Of a stretch of DNA of 63,590 nt, positions 17,923-27,145 are shown piece after piece. How positions within the stretch are numbered: position 1 is the first letter of the stretch; each line of letters opens with the position of its first letter. The DNA lies in assembly GCA_949373255.1 (NCBI GenBank), contig CASICS010000008.1, positions 1-63,590 of the forward strand. The letters run 5' to 3'. Source of the DNA: an uncultured SAR86 cluster bacterium. Its GTDB lineage: Bacteria > Pseudomonadota > Gammaproteobacteria > Magnimaribacterales > AG-339-G14. A program made the position numbers and the translations under genes. Below the pieces are notes generated by a model, which did no database searches, had not been told where the DNA came from, and saw only the letters and a list, made by a program, of their open reading frames with translations.

Positions 17923-18774
17923 ATGGGTAAAGAACTTCAACCTATGGACGTTTCAACTCCAGGCCAAAACCTGGAAGCTTATCTATCGTCTGTTCAAAAC
18001 ATAGCAATTCTTTCTCCAGAAGAAGAAAAAAAACTGGCAGAGGATCTCTACTATAGAAATGATTTGGAGGCAGCTCGTCAATTAGTCATGGCTCATCTAA
18101 GATTTGTTGTTCATATTGCCAGGGGTTACTCTGGTTATGGCTTGCCTCAGGCTGATTTAATTCAGGAAGGTAACGTCGGGTTAATGAAAGCAGTTAGAAA
18201 ATTTAATCCAGAAGTCGGTGTAAGACTTATTTCTTTTGCCGTTCACTGGATTAAGTCCGAAATGCATGAATACATCATTAAAAATTGGAAGATTGTAAAA
18301 GTTGCGACAACCAAGGCTCAAAGAAAACTCTTTTTTAATTTAAGAAGTCAAAAAAAAGAACTCAAATGGCTTACACCTGATGAGATAAAAGTTATCTCTA
18401 ATGAGCTTGGAGTCGATGAAAAATCGGTTAAAGAAATGGAATCCAGACTTTCCTCTTCTGACATGTCATTCGATCCGCCTACTGAAGCAAGCGATGAACA
18501 AGCTTCTTTTAGCCCTTCAGGATTTCTTACAGATGACTCAAACGATCCCGCTGACTTAGTAGAGAAAGAGAATTCAGATAATCATAGTTTCGAACTTCTT
18601 CATGAGGCGATGGCCGAACTTGACCCGAGAAGCAAAGAAATATTGGTTGATAGATGGTTAGAAGAGCAAAAATTAACTTTGCATCAACTCGCTGATAAAT
18701 ATGGGGTGAGTGCAGAAAGAATAAGACAAATAGAAAAAGCTGCTATGGAAAAGGTTAAGAGCTATATCTCTTAA
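17923..18774 (+). CDS. rpoH: RNA polymerase heat-shock sigma factor RpoH (sigma-32)
   Basis: A 283-residue group 3 sigma factor. Region 1.2/2 carries ARQLVMAHLRFVVHIARGY and GLPQADLIQEGNVGLMKAV. The RpoH box QRKLFFNLR and region 4 helix-turn-helix LADKYGVSAERIRQIEKAA identify the heat-shock factor. The ATG at 17923 gives the normal MGKELQ N-terminus; the frame opens at a TTG 21 nt earlier without support. No clear Shine-Dalgarno precedes the ATG. E. coli rpoH is controlled by a temperature-sensitive mRNA structure, and the AT-rich leader here could do the same, but no specific structure was identified. Confidence 0.96.
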   Translation: MGKELQPMDVSTPGQNLEAYLSSVQNIAILSPEEEKKLAEDLYYRNDLEAARQLVMAHLRFVVHIARGYSGYGLPQADLIQEGNVGLMKAVRKFNPEVGVRLISFAVHWIKSEMHEYIIKNWKIVKVATTKAQRKLFFNLRSQKKELKWLTPDEIKVISNELGVDEKSVKEMESRLSSSDMSFDPPTEASDEQASFSPSGFLTDDSNDPADLVEKENSDNHSFELLHEAMAELDPRSKEILVDRWLEEQKLTLHQLADKYGVSAERIRQIEKAAMEKVKSYIS

Positions 18775-18792
18775 ACAAGTTTTATAAATTTA

Positions 18793-19002
18793 ATGATATT
18801 AATTAAAATCTCTCTTAATGGAAGCGCTCAAGAAATTCCAGTAGAAACTTCTATAAATGGTCTTTTTTCTTTTCTAGACCTTTCGGATAAATTTATTGCT
18901 GTCGAACTTAACAATGAAATAGTCTTTAGAGCTAATTGGGAAAAAGTTAAGTTGATTCAAGATGATAAAGTAGAAATAGTTAGAGCTATAGGCGGCGGTT
19001 AA
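18793..19002 (+). CDS. thiS: Sulfur carrier protein ThiS
   Basis: A 69-residue ubiquitin-fold protein ending in IGGG. The C-terminal glycine becomes a thiocarboxylate that donates sulfur to the thiamine thiazole ring. It sits 18 nt behind rpoH and 2 nt before thiG, so thiS-thiG form a pair. No ThiF, ThiH, ThiO or TPP riboswitch is seen nearby, so other steps must be encoded elsewhere or the pathway is partial. Confidence 0.93.
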   Translation: MILIKISLNGSAQEIPVETSINGLFSFLDLSDKFIAVELNNEIVFRANWEKVKLIQDDKVEIVRAIGGG

Positions 19003-19004
19003 TT

Positions 19005-19790
19005 TTGCCTGCGGATATATTTAATATTGCTGGAAAAGATTTTTCTTCAAGATTGCTCGTTGGAACAGGAAAATATTCAGATGAAAGAGAAGCAATATTA
19101 GCAATTGAAGCTTCTGAAGCTGAGATTGTTACTGTAGCCGTAAGAAGAGTTGAGTTAGAAAAAAATAAGAGAACTCAGTCTATACTTAATTACATCTCTC
19201 CTCAAAAATATACGATCCTTCCAAATACAGCAGGGTGCTTTAACGCTAAAGAAGCAATTAGGATTGCATATTTAGGTAGGGAGATCTTAGAAGGAGCAAA
19301 TTTACTCAAATTAGAAGTTCTAAAAGATAAAGAGACACTTCTGCCTTTGATGGATGAGACGATAGTTGCTGCCAAGACTTTAGTTAAAGAAGGCTTTGAA
19401 ATAATGGTCTATTGCACAGATGATTTGAATTACGCAAAAGAATTAGAAGATATAGGTTGCGTAGCAATTATGCCTTTAGCTGCTCCAATTGGCTCAGGCC
19501 AAGGAATAGTAAATCCAAAAGCAATATCATCAATTATCGAAAAAATATCCTGTCCAGTTATTATTGATGCTGGAATAGGGACAGCTTCTGAAGTTGCAAT
19601 AGCAATGGAAATGGGTTGTGACGGAGTTTTGCTTAACTCAGCTATTGCAAAAGCAAAAAACCCAATACTAATGGCGGAGGCCATGAAAGAGGCCGCTCGA
19701 AGCGGAAGAAAATCTTTTTTAGCTGGAAGAATGAAATCTCAAGCGAAAGCTAATCCAAGCTCACCCATGCAGGGAATAGTAAATTCTTGA
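19005..19790 (+). CDS. thiG: Thiazole synthase ThiG
   Basis: A 261-residue TIM-barrel enzyme that builds thiamine thiazole phosphate from deoxyxylulose phosphate, dehydroglycine and ThiS thiocarboxylate. Visible family motifs are [10 protein letters not shown] near the N-terminus, LLKLEVLKD with the Schiff-base Lys, [12 protein letters not shown] and the phosphate-binding DAGIGTASE. It starts at a TTG 2 nt after thiS; no ATG or GTG is in frame before the conserved start. The end overlaps trmB by 4 nt. Confidence 0.94.
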   Translation: MPADIFNIAGKDFSSRLLVGTGKYSDEREAILAIEASEAEIVTVAVRRVELEKNKRTQSILNYISPQKYTILPNTAGCFNAKEAIRIAYLGREILEGANLLKLEVLKDKETLLPLMDETIVAAKTLVKEGFEIMVYCTDDLNYAKELEDIGCVAIMPLAAPIGSGQGIVNPKAISSIIEKISCPVIIDAGIGTASEVAIAMEMGCDGVLLNSAIAKAKNPILMAEAMKEAARSGRKSFLAGRMKSQAKANPSSPMQGIVNS

Positions 19791-20437
19791 ACAAGACAAT
19801 TAAAAGTTTTTCAAAAGCGAGATCAAGATTTTCTGTACAAAATAAAAGGTTATTAAGCGCTGCAGATAAAAATATATTTTATCAAGAAGAAAATTTTAAA
19901 GATTTTAAAAATCTGCTTAAAGTAGAAGAGAAAAATATTTTGGAAATAGGGTTTGGAGATGGAAAACATCTATATCAACAGGCTGAACTTAATCTTGATG
20001 TTTTTTTTCTTGGTGTAGAAGTTTTTGAATCTGGATTAACCAATACCTATAGAAGAATTATAAAAAACGAATTAAAAAATTTAAAACTTATACAGGGAGA
20101 TATCGCTGAAATAATAAATTTAAATAAAAGCTTAGAAATATTTACAAAAATCTATGTTTTATTCCCTGATCCATGGCCAAAATCAAAACATAAAAAAAGA
20201 AGACTTCTTAAAAAGCAGTTTATTTTAGGTTTAAAAAACCTCCTTAAAGAAAATGGCAAATTAATTATCAAAACAGACTGGGAAGACTATGCAGAAGAGA
20301 TCAAGACAAATTTAAATGAAATAGGCTTAGAATTTAAATTCAACGAAGGTGAAAACTTTTTTAAAACTAAGTATGAAGAAATTGCCATTAAAGAAAAAAG
20401 AAAAATTTTTAATTTCGAAATTACGTTAGATGCTTAA
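19787..20437 (+). CDS. trmB: tRNA (guanine-N7-)-methyltransferase TrmB
   Basis: A 216-residue SAM-dependent enzyme that methylates G46 of tRNA. The SAM-binding loop [11 protein letters not shown] and the family signature [14 protein letters not shown] are clear, as is the late FKTKYEE motif. The start is a TTG in a TTGA overlap with the thiG stop. The 3' end overlaps rdgB by 17 nt on the other strand. Confidence 0.95.
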   Translation: MNKTIKSFSKARSRFSVQNKRLLSAADKNIFYQEENFKDFKNLLKVEEKNILEIGFGDGKHLYQQAELNLDVFFLGVEVFESGLTNTYRRIIKNELKNLKLIQGDIAEIINLNKSLEIFTKIYVLFPDPWPKSKHKKRRLLKKQFILGLKNLLKENGKLIIKTDWEDYAEEIKTNLNEIGLEFKFNEGENFFKTKYEEIAIKEKRKIFNFEITLDA

Positions 20438-20996
20438 TCATTTTATTGGTAGATATAGTTCTATGACTAATATCCATTCTCTTATTTCTGCCCATTTCAG
20501 CTAGAGTTAAATGATTATTTTTGACTTGAAATATTGGGTCGTATCCAAATCCTTCACTACCTCTAGGATTATCTATTATCTCTCCATAGAGTTCTCCATA
20601 GGTGAAGATACTTTTCTTACTTTTAAAATCAAAAAAAGATAAAACTGATATAAATTTAGCATCTCTTTCTTTTTTATCTCTCATAGCATTTAAAAGTTTT
20701 TGATTATTCATTGCATCGTTAGTTTTCTCGCCAGCATATCTAGCAGAATAAATTCCAGGTGACCCATCGAGAGCCAAGACTTCTAAACCCGAGTCATCGC
20801 CTATTGCAGGAAGCCCACTTAATCTGGAGGCCACCTCTGATTTTATAAAAGCATTTTCCTCATAGCTGCTTCCAGTTTCATCAATATCTTCCTGAGTGAA
20901 CTTTGAGATAGAGATTAATTCAATATTTGTTTTTTTTAAAAGAAAATTAAATTCTTCAATTTTCCCAGAATTTTTTGAAGCTAGAACAATTTTCAA
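20421..20996 (-). CDS. rdgB: XTP/dITP diphosphatase RdgB (HAM1)
   Basis: A 191-residue pyrophosphatase that removes non-canonical purine nucleoside triphosphates from the pool. The N-terminal SKNSGKIEEF motif, GDDSGLEV, GIYSARYAGE and the late GFGYDPIF are diagnostic. It overlaps metW by 4 nt, and the order metX-metW-rdgB matches many proteobacteria. Confidence 0.95.
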   Translation of the reverse strand: MKIVLASKNSGKIEEFNFLLKKTNIELISISKFTQEDIDETGSSYEENAFIKSEVASRLSGLPAIGDDSGLEVLALDGSPGIYSARYAGEKTNDAMNNQKLLNAMRDKKERDAKFISVLSFFDFKSKKSIFTYGELYGEIIDNPRGSEGFGYDPIFQVKNNHLTLAEMGRNKRMDISHRTISTNKMIKHLT

Positions 20997-21580
20997 GATT
21001 TTTTATATATTTTATAAACAGCGATCTCTGCAAATAAGTTAGGAAAAGACCTGGTTAAAAAAGTTGTTTCGCCAGAACTTTTAATTAATTTCTTTTCAAT
21101 AATGGTTATATCTGACTTTGAGCATAATTCTTCAAAATCTTTTAAAGAACATAGGTGTAAATTTGGAGTAGAGTGCCAGTCATGAGGAAGAGCAGAAGAT
21201 ATTGGCATTTTTCCTGTTATAAATAATTGGATTCTACAACGAAGGTTTGCAAAATTAGGAATACTTACAATAGATTCATTTCCAATTCTTATTATTTCAT
21301 TTAAAGCAATTTCAGGTTTTTTAAGGGTTTGAAATGACTCGCTCATTAGAACGACATCGAATGATTTATTTTCAAAATTTTCAAGACCAAGATCAATATC
21401 TTGTTCAATTACGTTTAATCCTTTTGCAAGACTGAGTTGTATATTTTTTTCTTCAAAATCAACCCCGATACCATTTACATTAAGCTCTTTTTTTAAGTTT
21501 GCTAGCACAGTCCCATCGCCACAACCTAAATCTAAAACATGCGAACCTTCTGGAATCCATTCTTTTATAATATTAAACAT
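20993..21580 (-). CDS. metW: Methionine biosynthesis protein MetW
   Basis: A 195-residue class I methyltransferase-like protein with SAM loop VLDLGCGDGTVL and the MetW hallmark FDVVLMSESFQTLKKPE. Its start overlaps the end of metX by 8 nt. In relatives MetW is needed with MetX for homoserine acylation, so the pair probably works as one enzyme complex at the entry to methionine synthesis. Confidence 0.94.
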   Translation of the reverse strand: MFNIIKEWIPEGSHVLDLGCGDGTVLANLKKELNVNGIGVDFEEKNIQLSLAKGLNVIEQDIDLGLENFENKSFDVVLMSESFQTLKKPEIALNEIIRIGNESIVSIPNFANLRCRIQLFITGKMPISSALPHDWHSTPNLHLCSLKDFEELCSKSDITIIEKKLIKSSGETTFLTRSFPNLFAEIAVYKIYKKS

Positions 21581-22679
21581 CGGAGCTCAAGAAAGTTTTA
21601 ATAGTTTCAACATATCTATCATCAGGAAATAAGAACCCATCATGACCTTGGTAAGAATCTATATTGACATAGCTGACAGATTTTTTTGCAGCGATTAAAG
21701 AATTCACTATTTCTTTTGATCTCTTAGGAGAAAATCTCCAATCGGATGAAAAAGAGACAACAAGAAACTTGGAATTAGTATTTTTAAAAGTTGATACCAA
21801 ATCTCCTTCGAAATACTTTGATGGATCAAAATAATCTAATGCTTTAGTCATAAGAAGGTAAGTATGAGCATCAAACTTATCTGAAAAGTTATCAGCCTGA
21901 TATCTCAAATAGCTTTCAACTTCAAATTCAATTCCATAGCCATATTCAATTTTATCTTTCTTTAAATCTCTATCGAATTTTTCTTTCATGACTTCTTCTG
22001 ATAGATAAGTTATGTGCCCAAGCATTCTTGCTAGTCCCAAACCTCTTTTTGGATGGTGAGTGCCTTTTTCAAAATTAGGATCAGTCACAATGGCTTGTCT
22101 AGCAACTTCATTGAAAGCTATATTTTGAGCGCTTAATTTTGGAGCTGCTGCTATGACTATGGCTTTTTTAATTTTTTCAGGATAATCGATTGCCCATTGC
22201 AGAGCTTGCATGCCTCCTAAACTTCCGCCAGCAACAGAGTGCCAACGTTCTATTTGAAGGTGTTCTCTCAAAATATTTTGACTGTTTATCCAGTCTTTAA
22301 CTGTAACCAAAGGAAAATCTTTTCCAAATTTATTATTTGTTTCTGGATCTATACTAGAAGGGCCAGTAGAGCCATGACATCCGCCTAAATTATTAAGGGA
22401 AACAATAAAAAATTTATTGGTATCAAATGCTTTGTCAGGCCCGATTAATTCATTCCACCATCCAGGTTTTTTATCATCATCCTTAGAAAAGCCTGCAGCA
22501 TGGTGATTTCCACTTAAGGCATGGCATATTAAGATAGCATTATTTCCATCTTCAGATAGTTGGCCATAAGTTTCGTAAATCAAATCGAATCTTTTTAGGC
22601 TTTTTCCTGATTCAAGAAGGAACTCTTCTTTATAAGAGAAGGTTTCTGGTTTGATGACACCTAAAGACTTATTGCTCAT
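21573..22679 (-). CDS. metX: Homoserine O-acyltransferase MetX
   Basis: A 368-residue alpha/beta hydrolase-fold enzyme. The nucleophile is Ser153 in GGSLGGMQ, with the catalytic Asp in SSDWRF and His in GHDGF near the end. It acylates homoserine; whether acetyl- or succinyl-CoA is used cannot be settled by eye. A linked metW is typical of gammaproteobacterial MetX proteins that use succinyl-CoA. It starts immediately after the YggT gene stop. Confidence 0.94.
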   Translation of the reverse strand: MSNKSLGVIKPETFSYKEEFLLESGKSLKRFDLIYETYGQLSEDGNNAILICHALSGNHHAAGFSKDDDKKPGWWNELIGPDKAFDTNKFFIVSLNNLGGCHGSTGPSSIDPETNNKFGKDFPLVTVKDWINSQNILREHLQIERWHSVAGGSLGGMQALQWAIDYPEKIKKAIVIAAAPKLSAQNIAFNEVARQAIVTDPNFEKGTHHPKRGLGLARMLGHITYLSEEVMKEKFDRDLKKDKIEYGYGIEFEVESYLRYQADNFSDKFDAHTYLLMTKALDYFDPSKYFEGDLVSTFKNTNSKFLVVSFSSDWRFSPKRSKEIVNSLIAAKKSVSYVNIDSYQGHDGFLFPDDRYVETIKTFLSSDV

Positions 22680-23234
22680 TTAATATAATGCGGGAAACCC
22701 CAGTGAGAACCTTAGATTTTCTAAAACTCTGTCAAACTGGATTAAAATAAAAAATACAATTATTGGAGAAAAATCAATTCCTCCTCCCGCCGTAAATCTT
22801 TGAAAGGGCTTCAGAATAGGCTGGGTAATATTATGGCAAATACTTAAAAAAGGATTATTACTAGTTGGAGAAACCCAACTGCCAATAATAGATATGAATA
22901 GAGAAAATCTTAAAATCTGAGAAACTATAAAAAATAAACTTAAAGAAGCCCAACCGAGAGCATTTAAAAAATAAAACTCTAAATCTTTACTTGAGCTGAA
23001 CAAATAATAAGAGAGAAATTTCAAATCAACTATCCATGCTACGCAAGCAAGGTCGATACCAAAAAAAATCGGTAAAGCAAAACGAAAAGGTTTGCAAAGT
23101 GGATCTAAAGTCGCAAAGGATGTTTTCACCAAAGGGTTCAGCATGCTTACCTGAAAGAATCTTAATAAAAGATAAAAAGTAAACAAAATAGCTATAAGAT
23201 TTGTTAAAACTGATGAGGCGTATAATAGATCCAT
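22680..23234 (-). CDS. YggT family membrane protein
   Basis: A 184-residue inner-membrane protein with two YGGT repeats, each a pair of hydrophobic helices. The second repeat carries ITQPILKPFQRF, the family signature, and the first has a degenerate LDPLCKPFR. It lies between proC and metX in the common gammaproteobacterial order yggS-proC-yggT. Relatives are linked to osmotic or division functions; no activity can be read from sequence. Confidence 0.88.
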   Translation of the reverse strand: MDLLYASSVLTNLIAILFTFYLLLRFFQVSMLNPLVKTSFATLDPLCKPFRFALPIFFGIDLACVAWIVDLKFLSYYLFSSSKDLEFYFLNALGWASLSLFFIVSQILRFSLFISIIGSWVSPTSNNPFLSICHNITQPILKPFQRFTAGGGIDFSPIIVFFILIQFDRVLENLRFSLGFPALY

Positions 23235-23237
23235 TTA

Positions 23238-24023
23238 TTAATCTCCTAAAGATTTAGATTTTTTGATTGCATCATTGATTGCCTCACGCCAAATATCTTT
23301 CAGTCCAGAAGAATCAATTTTCTTTAGAGCTGCTTCTGTAACTCCCCCCTTTGATGCAACCATATTTTTTATATTTTCAAACTTTGTAGACCCTTCACCA
23401 GATTTATGAATAAAAGAAGTGCCATCAAGCAAATCTCTTATCCACGGTTCAGGTTCTACAAACCCATGTTCTTTGGCTATCTCGGCAAGAGTGTCTGAAA
23501 GATGACTTATGTAAGCAGGACCAGCACCAAATATTGAAGTAAAAGCATCAAACTGATCTTCATCAATTTGCAAGCACCTGCCTAATAAACTGAGAATGTG
23601 TAAAGCTTTGGATTCATTGATATCGGCTTCAGTATAAATAGCAATTGGGCTCGAACCGCTACTTATTCCTAGTGTTGGCATTGCTCTGTAAATATTCTCA
23701 TAATTATTGAGTAATTTTTTTAGGGCATTGAATTTTAAACCCGCTACAAAAGAGATAATTAGTTGAGAAGAAAGAAGCTTAGATATATTTAAAGCAACTT
23801 CTTCTACTTTATTTGGTTTGATCGTTAAAAAAATTATTTCCGAACTATTTACTAGTTCATCGATATTTACATACTTGACGCCAATGTTCTGCATTTTTTC
23901 ATCTTCAATCGGATCAAAGGCTAAAATATTGAAATTGGGCGATAATCTTTCGATAGCATGTTTGCCTAAATTTCCTACGCCAATGAAACCTATAGTGCTG
24001 TTATTTTTAATTCCTTTCACCAA
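23238..24023 (-). CDS. proC: Pyrroline-5-carboxylate reductase ProC
   Basis: A 261-residue NAD(P)H enzyme for the last step of proline synthesis. The Rossmann motif is GFIGVGNLGKHA, and the C-terminal dimer region has GAGPAYISHLSDTLAE and VASKGGVTEAAL. The start is uncertain by one codon, TTG at 24023 or GTG at 24020, both inside the end of yggS; no ATG is available. Overlap and order with yggS and yggT indicate an operon. Confidence 0.93.
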   Translation of the reverse strand: MVKGIKNNSTIGFIGVGNLGKHAIERLSPNFNILAFDPIEDEKMQNIGVKYVNIDELVNSSEIIFLTIKPNKVEEVALNISKLLSSQLIISFVAGLKFNALKKLLNNYENIYRAMPTLGISSGSSPIAIYTEADINESKALHILSLLGRCLQIDEDQFDAFTSIFGAGPAYISHLSDTLAEIAKEHGFVEPEPWIRDLLDGTSFIHKSGEGSTKFENIKNMVASKGGVTEAALKKIDSSGLKDIWREAINDAIKKSKSLGD

Positions 24024-24690
24024 ATATACCTGTACCTATTCTAACCATTGTAGATCCATTTTCTATTGCAAGATTATAATCACCACTCATTCCCATGGAA
24101 ATCTCATCAGCAGTTTTAATTTTCATTTGTAACTTATTAGATAGTAAAAAAGTTTTTTTAAAACTCTCACTAAGATCATTCTTATCTTCCTTATTTTCCG
24201 GTATTACCATTATTCCTTTTAAGTTCAAGTTAGGAAGATTATCAATTTCCATTGCAATATCTATTAACTCATTTTCAGATACTCCAGATTTAGTTTCTTC
24301 AGAATCTATATTTATTTGGATTAAAATATTAAGTCTTTTCCCATTAGGACAAAATTTAGATAAAAGCTTTGCAGTTTTTATTCTATCAACTGTATGAACC
24401 CAATCAAAATTTTCGGCAATATCTTTGCACTTATTAGACTGAATAGAACCAATAAAGTGCCAAATAATTTTGCTTCCTTTAAAGAACTTAACTTTCTCTA
24501 TAGATTCTTGCAGATAATTTTCACCAAAATTTAATATGCCTGCTTCTAAAGCTTGAGAAATCATTTCTATAGGTTTTTTTTTACTTACGGCTATTATTTT
24601 TAAAGTTTTGTTATCTCTATGAGAAAAATTTAATGATTCTTCTATAGATTTTAATGTCGTTGAAATTTTCTTTTGTATTTCTAACATCAC
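24007..24690 (-). CDS. yggS: Pyridoxal-phosphate homeostasis protein YggS
   Basis: A 227-residue alanine racemase-like TIM barrel of the PLPBP family with no known catalysis; it buffers pyridoxal phosphate. The PLP lysine lies in AVSKKKP (Lys37), with NFGENYLQE, WHFIGSIQSNK and SMGMSGDYNLAI as further signatures. The GTG start overlaps the argS stop by 4 nt. A methionine codon follows directly and is an equal alternative. Confidence 0.95.
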   Translation of the reverse strand: MMLEIQKKISTTLKSIEESLNFSHRDNKTLKIIAVSKKKPIEMISQALEAGILNFGENYLQESIEKVKFFKGSKIIWHFIGSIQSNKCKDIAENFDWVHTVDRIKTAKLLSKFCPNGKRLNILIQINIDSEETKSGVSENELIDIAMEIDNLPNLNLKGIMVIPENKEDKNDLSESFKKTFLLSNKLQMKIKTADEISMGMSGDYNLAIENGSTMVRIGTGIFGERN

Positions 24691-26396
24691 ATTTTTTCAG
24701 GAGCAGATATAGATAGAACATCTAAACCACTTTTAATAGTTTTCTTGATGGCAAGAAGAAGGGCAAATTTAGCATTTCTTTTCTTTGAGTCCTCGTCAAT
24801 AATTACTTCAGAATTATAAAACGTATGAAACTTTGAAGACAAATCTCTTAAGTAAAAACATATGGGATGTATTTCTAGATCTCGATATGATTGTTCAAGA
24901 ATATCTTGATAAGACTCAATAAAAGAAATTATTTCAGATTCTTGGGGTTGATCTAATTGAAGTAGATTTTCACATCCTTCTTCAATATCAAAGTTCATAC
25001 CTCTTTTGATCAATTCTTTTTCTAAACTACAAATTCTTGCATAGGCATACTGAATGTAATAAACAGGATTATTCTTATCTTCTGCGGTTGCAATGTTTAA
25101 ATCAAAGTCTAGAGATTGATCTCCTTTTCTGGCTAAAAAGAAAAATCTAGCAGAATCAACACCCACCTCATCAATAAGACTTCTTAATGTTATGAACTCA
25201 CCAGCTCTCGTAGACATAGATACGAGCTTTCCATCTCTTATTAAAGAAACAAACTGAATAAAAATAGTTTTCAAAATATCTTTATTAAGGCCTAAAGCCT
25301 CAACGGCTCCTTTTATTCTGGGCAAATAACCGTGATGATCAGCTCCCCATATATTCACGAGTAAATCAAAGCCTCTTTCGTATTTCGAGTCATGATAAGC
25401 AATATCTGAAGCGAAGTATGTAGGTTCGCCATTTTCTCTAATAAAAACTCTATCTTTTTCATCGCCATAATCAGATGACTTAAACCAAGAAGCGCCATCT
25501 TTTATCGACAAATTATCAGTAGCTTTTAACTTTTCACTAGTTTTTAAAAAACTACTTTTTTTGGGTGGTTTATAAAGAGACGATTCATTGAACCAAGTAT
25601 CATGGTGCACTCTAAATTTTTCTAAATCAGATCTTATTTTTTTAATTTCAACTTCAATAGAAAAATTAATCAGCAAGTCAAAGTCTTTAAAATTTTTATT
25701 AATAAATTTTTTCATTTCCTCTGATTCATCAATTTTTAAAAATCTATCCACATCACTGATAAGAAACTTATCCTGGAAAGACCGTTTAAGTTCTATAGCG
25801 GTGTCTTTGATGTAATCTCCTTGATAACAATCTTCAGGAAAGCTTATCTCGATGCCAAATAATTCTTGATATCTTAGGAATACACTCAAACCCAAGGTTT
25901 CCGATTGGAGTCCTCTATCATTCACATAATATTCTTGGATGACATCATTACCTGACTTAATCAATAAATTAGTTAAAGCAGATCCAAAAGCCGCTCCTCT
26001 TCCATGGCCAACATGTATGGGACCAGTGGGGTTGCAGGAAACATATTCGATGAGAATTTTTTTTGGAATCTCTTCAACAAATGGAAAATAGGAGTCTTTA
26101 CTTTTTATAAGTTTTTTTAAATAAGATAAAGATGCGTCATTTGAGAGAAAAAAATTAATAAATCCAGGGCCCGCTATTTCAACTTTATCTAACCAGTTGT
26201 GACTTCCTAATGAAGAAATTATCTCATCAGCTAAATCACGTGGATTTTTTTTTAAATCTTTAGCTAAAATCATAGCCACATTAGAAGTCCAATCTCCATG
26301 AATGTCTGATTTAGTCCTGAGAACCTCAACCGAAATATTGTTTTCAGTTATTTTAGAGATGGTTTTTTCTAATAAACTCTGAATATCTTTTTTCAC
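24687..26396 (-). CDS. argS: Arginyl-tRNA synthetase
   Basis: A 569-residue class I aminoacyl-tRNA synthetase. The HIGH-type motif is HVGHG (128-132), inside the family signature SCNPTGPIHVGHGRGA. MSTRAGEFITL marks the KMSKS-equivalent loop, and the DALR anticodon domain follows. It starts at a GTG directly after the efp stop with no gap and runs into yggS. The length and domains are complete. Confidence 0.96.
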   Translation of the reverse strand: MKKDIQSLLEKTISKITENNISVEVLRTKSDIHGDWTSNVAMILAKDLKKNPRDLADEIISSLGSHNWLDKVEIAGPGFINFFLSNDASLSYLKKLIKSKDSYFPFVEEIPKKILIEYVSCNPTGPIHVGHGRGAAFGSALTNLLIKSGNDVIQEYYVNDRGLQSETLGLSVFLRYQELFGIEISFPEDCYQGDYIKDTAIELKRSFQDKFLISDVDRFLKIDESEEMKKFINKNFKDFDLLINFSIEVEIKKIRSDLEKFRVHHDTWFNESSLYKPPKKSSFLKTSEKLKATDNLSIKDGASWFKSSDYGDEKDRVFIRENGEPTYFASDIAYHDSKYERGFDLLVNIWGADHHGYLPRIKGAVEALGLNKDILKTIFIQFVSLIRDGKLVSMSTRAGEFITLRSLIDEVGVDSARFFFLARKGDQSLDFDLNIATAEDKNNPVYYIQYAYARICSLEKELIKRGMNFDIEEGCENLLQLDQPQESEIISFIESYQDILEQSYRDLEIHPICFYLRDLSSKFHTFYNSEVIIDEDSKKRNAKFALLLAIKKTIKSGLDVLSISAPEKM

Positions 26397-26963
26397 TTAC
26401 TTAGCTCTGCTTTGATATTCATTAGTCCTTGTATCTATTTTTATTACATCGCCTTGATCAATGAATAGAGGCACCTTAACTTCAATCCCATTAGCTAATT
26501 TAGCTGACTTCAAGGTATTAGTTGTTGTGTCCCCTTTGAATCCTGGTTCTGTTTCTATGATCTCAATTTCAACAAAAGTATCAATATCTACTGAAACTAG
26601 AGTATCTTCCCAAAGAGCAATCTCATAAGTTTCACCTTCTTTGATCCAGAGGCTTTTATAACCCATAACCTCAAGATCAAAATTAATTTGCTCATAAGTA
26701 TTGAGATCCATAAAAACAGCACTATTTGCTTCTTTATATAGATATTGCATATTTAAAGTTGAAATATCAGCTTTTTCAACCGATTCACCAGTTTTAAAAG
26801 TTTTATCTAAAACTCTTCCGGTAATTAAGCTTCTATATTTAACTCGCATTACAGCCTGACCCTTGCCTGGTTTATGAAATTGATTGTCTACAATCTCACA
26901 TAGCTCATTTTCTATTATTACTTTTAAACCGGGTCTAAATTCGTTTGTACTGATCATTGCCAT
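26397..26963 (-). CDS. efp: Translation elongation factor P
   Basis: A 188-residue ribosome-binding factor that relieves stalling at polyproline. Lys34, the beta-lysylation site, sits in HKPGKGQAV at the same position as in E. coli EF-P. The second and third OB folds and the C-terminal TNEYQSRAK are normal. AGGAGG precedes the ATG. It heads the run efp-argS-yggS-proC-yggT-metX-metW-rdgB and is divergent from the TonB operon. The modifying enzymes EpmA/EpmB are not in the window. Confidence 0.96.
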   Translation of the reverse strand: MAMISTNEFRPGLKVIIENELCEIVDNQFHKPGKGQAVMRVKYRSLITGRVLDKTFKTGESVEKADISTLNMQYLYKEANSAVFMDLNTYEQINFDLEVMGYKSLWIKEGETYEIALWEDTLVSVDIDTFVEIEIIETEPGFKGDTTTNTLKSAKLANGIEVKVPLFIDQGDVIKIDTRTNEYQSRAK

Positions 26964-27023
26964 AAAACCTCCTAGAAACTTTGCTTAAAAACCTTAATTG
27001 TGTTTTAAAAAGGTGACATAGTG

Positions 27024-27052
27024 TTGCAATATTTTTTACAAAATTTTAAAGT
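27024..27052 (+). promoter_or_regulatory. Candidate promoter of the TonB operon
   Basis: TTGCAA at 27024-27029 and TAAAGT at 27047-27052 are separated by 17 bp, upstream of the DUF3450-ttpC-exbB-exbD-tonB-TPR operon. The -10 match is only four of six, so this is a suggestion. Confidence 0.3.
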
Positions 27053-27108
27053 ACTTGCATTAAGATGTAGTTTACCTAAGGAGATGCAAGTTTTTCTTGT
27101 TTTTTTTT
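27053..27108 (+). promoter_or_regulatory. Inverted repeat followed by a T tract in the TonB operon leader
   Basis: ACTTGCAT (27053-27060) and ATGCAAGT (27084-27091) can form an 8 bp stem around a 23 nt loop, followed directly by a T-rich run to about 27108. No plus-strand gene ends upstream, so if it terminates transcription it would act as an attenuator for the operon. It could instead be an operator. The loop is long for a simple terminator. Confidence 0.4.
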
Positions 27109-27145
27109 ACAAATTTATAATAATTTTTTAGGAGATGGGGATTTC

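Noticed and set aside
18774-18793. Possible TPP riboswitch before thiS
   Set aside because: Only 18 nt separate rpoH and thiS, too short for the aptamer.
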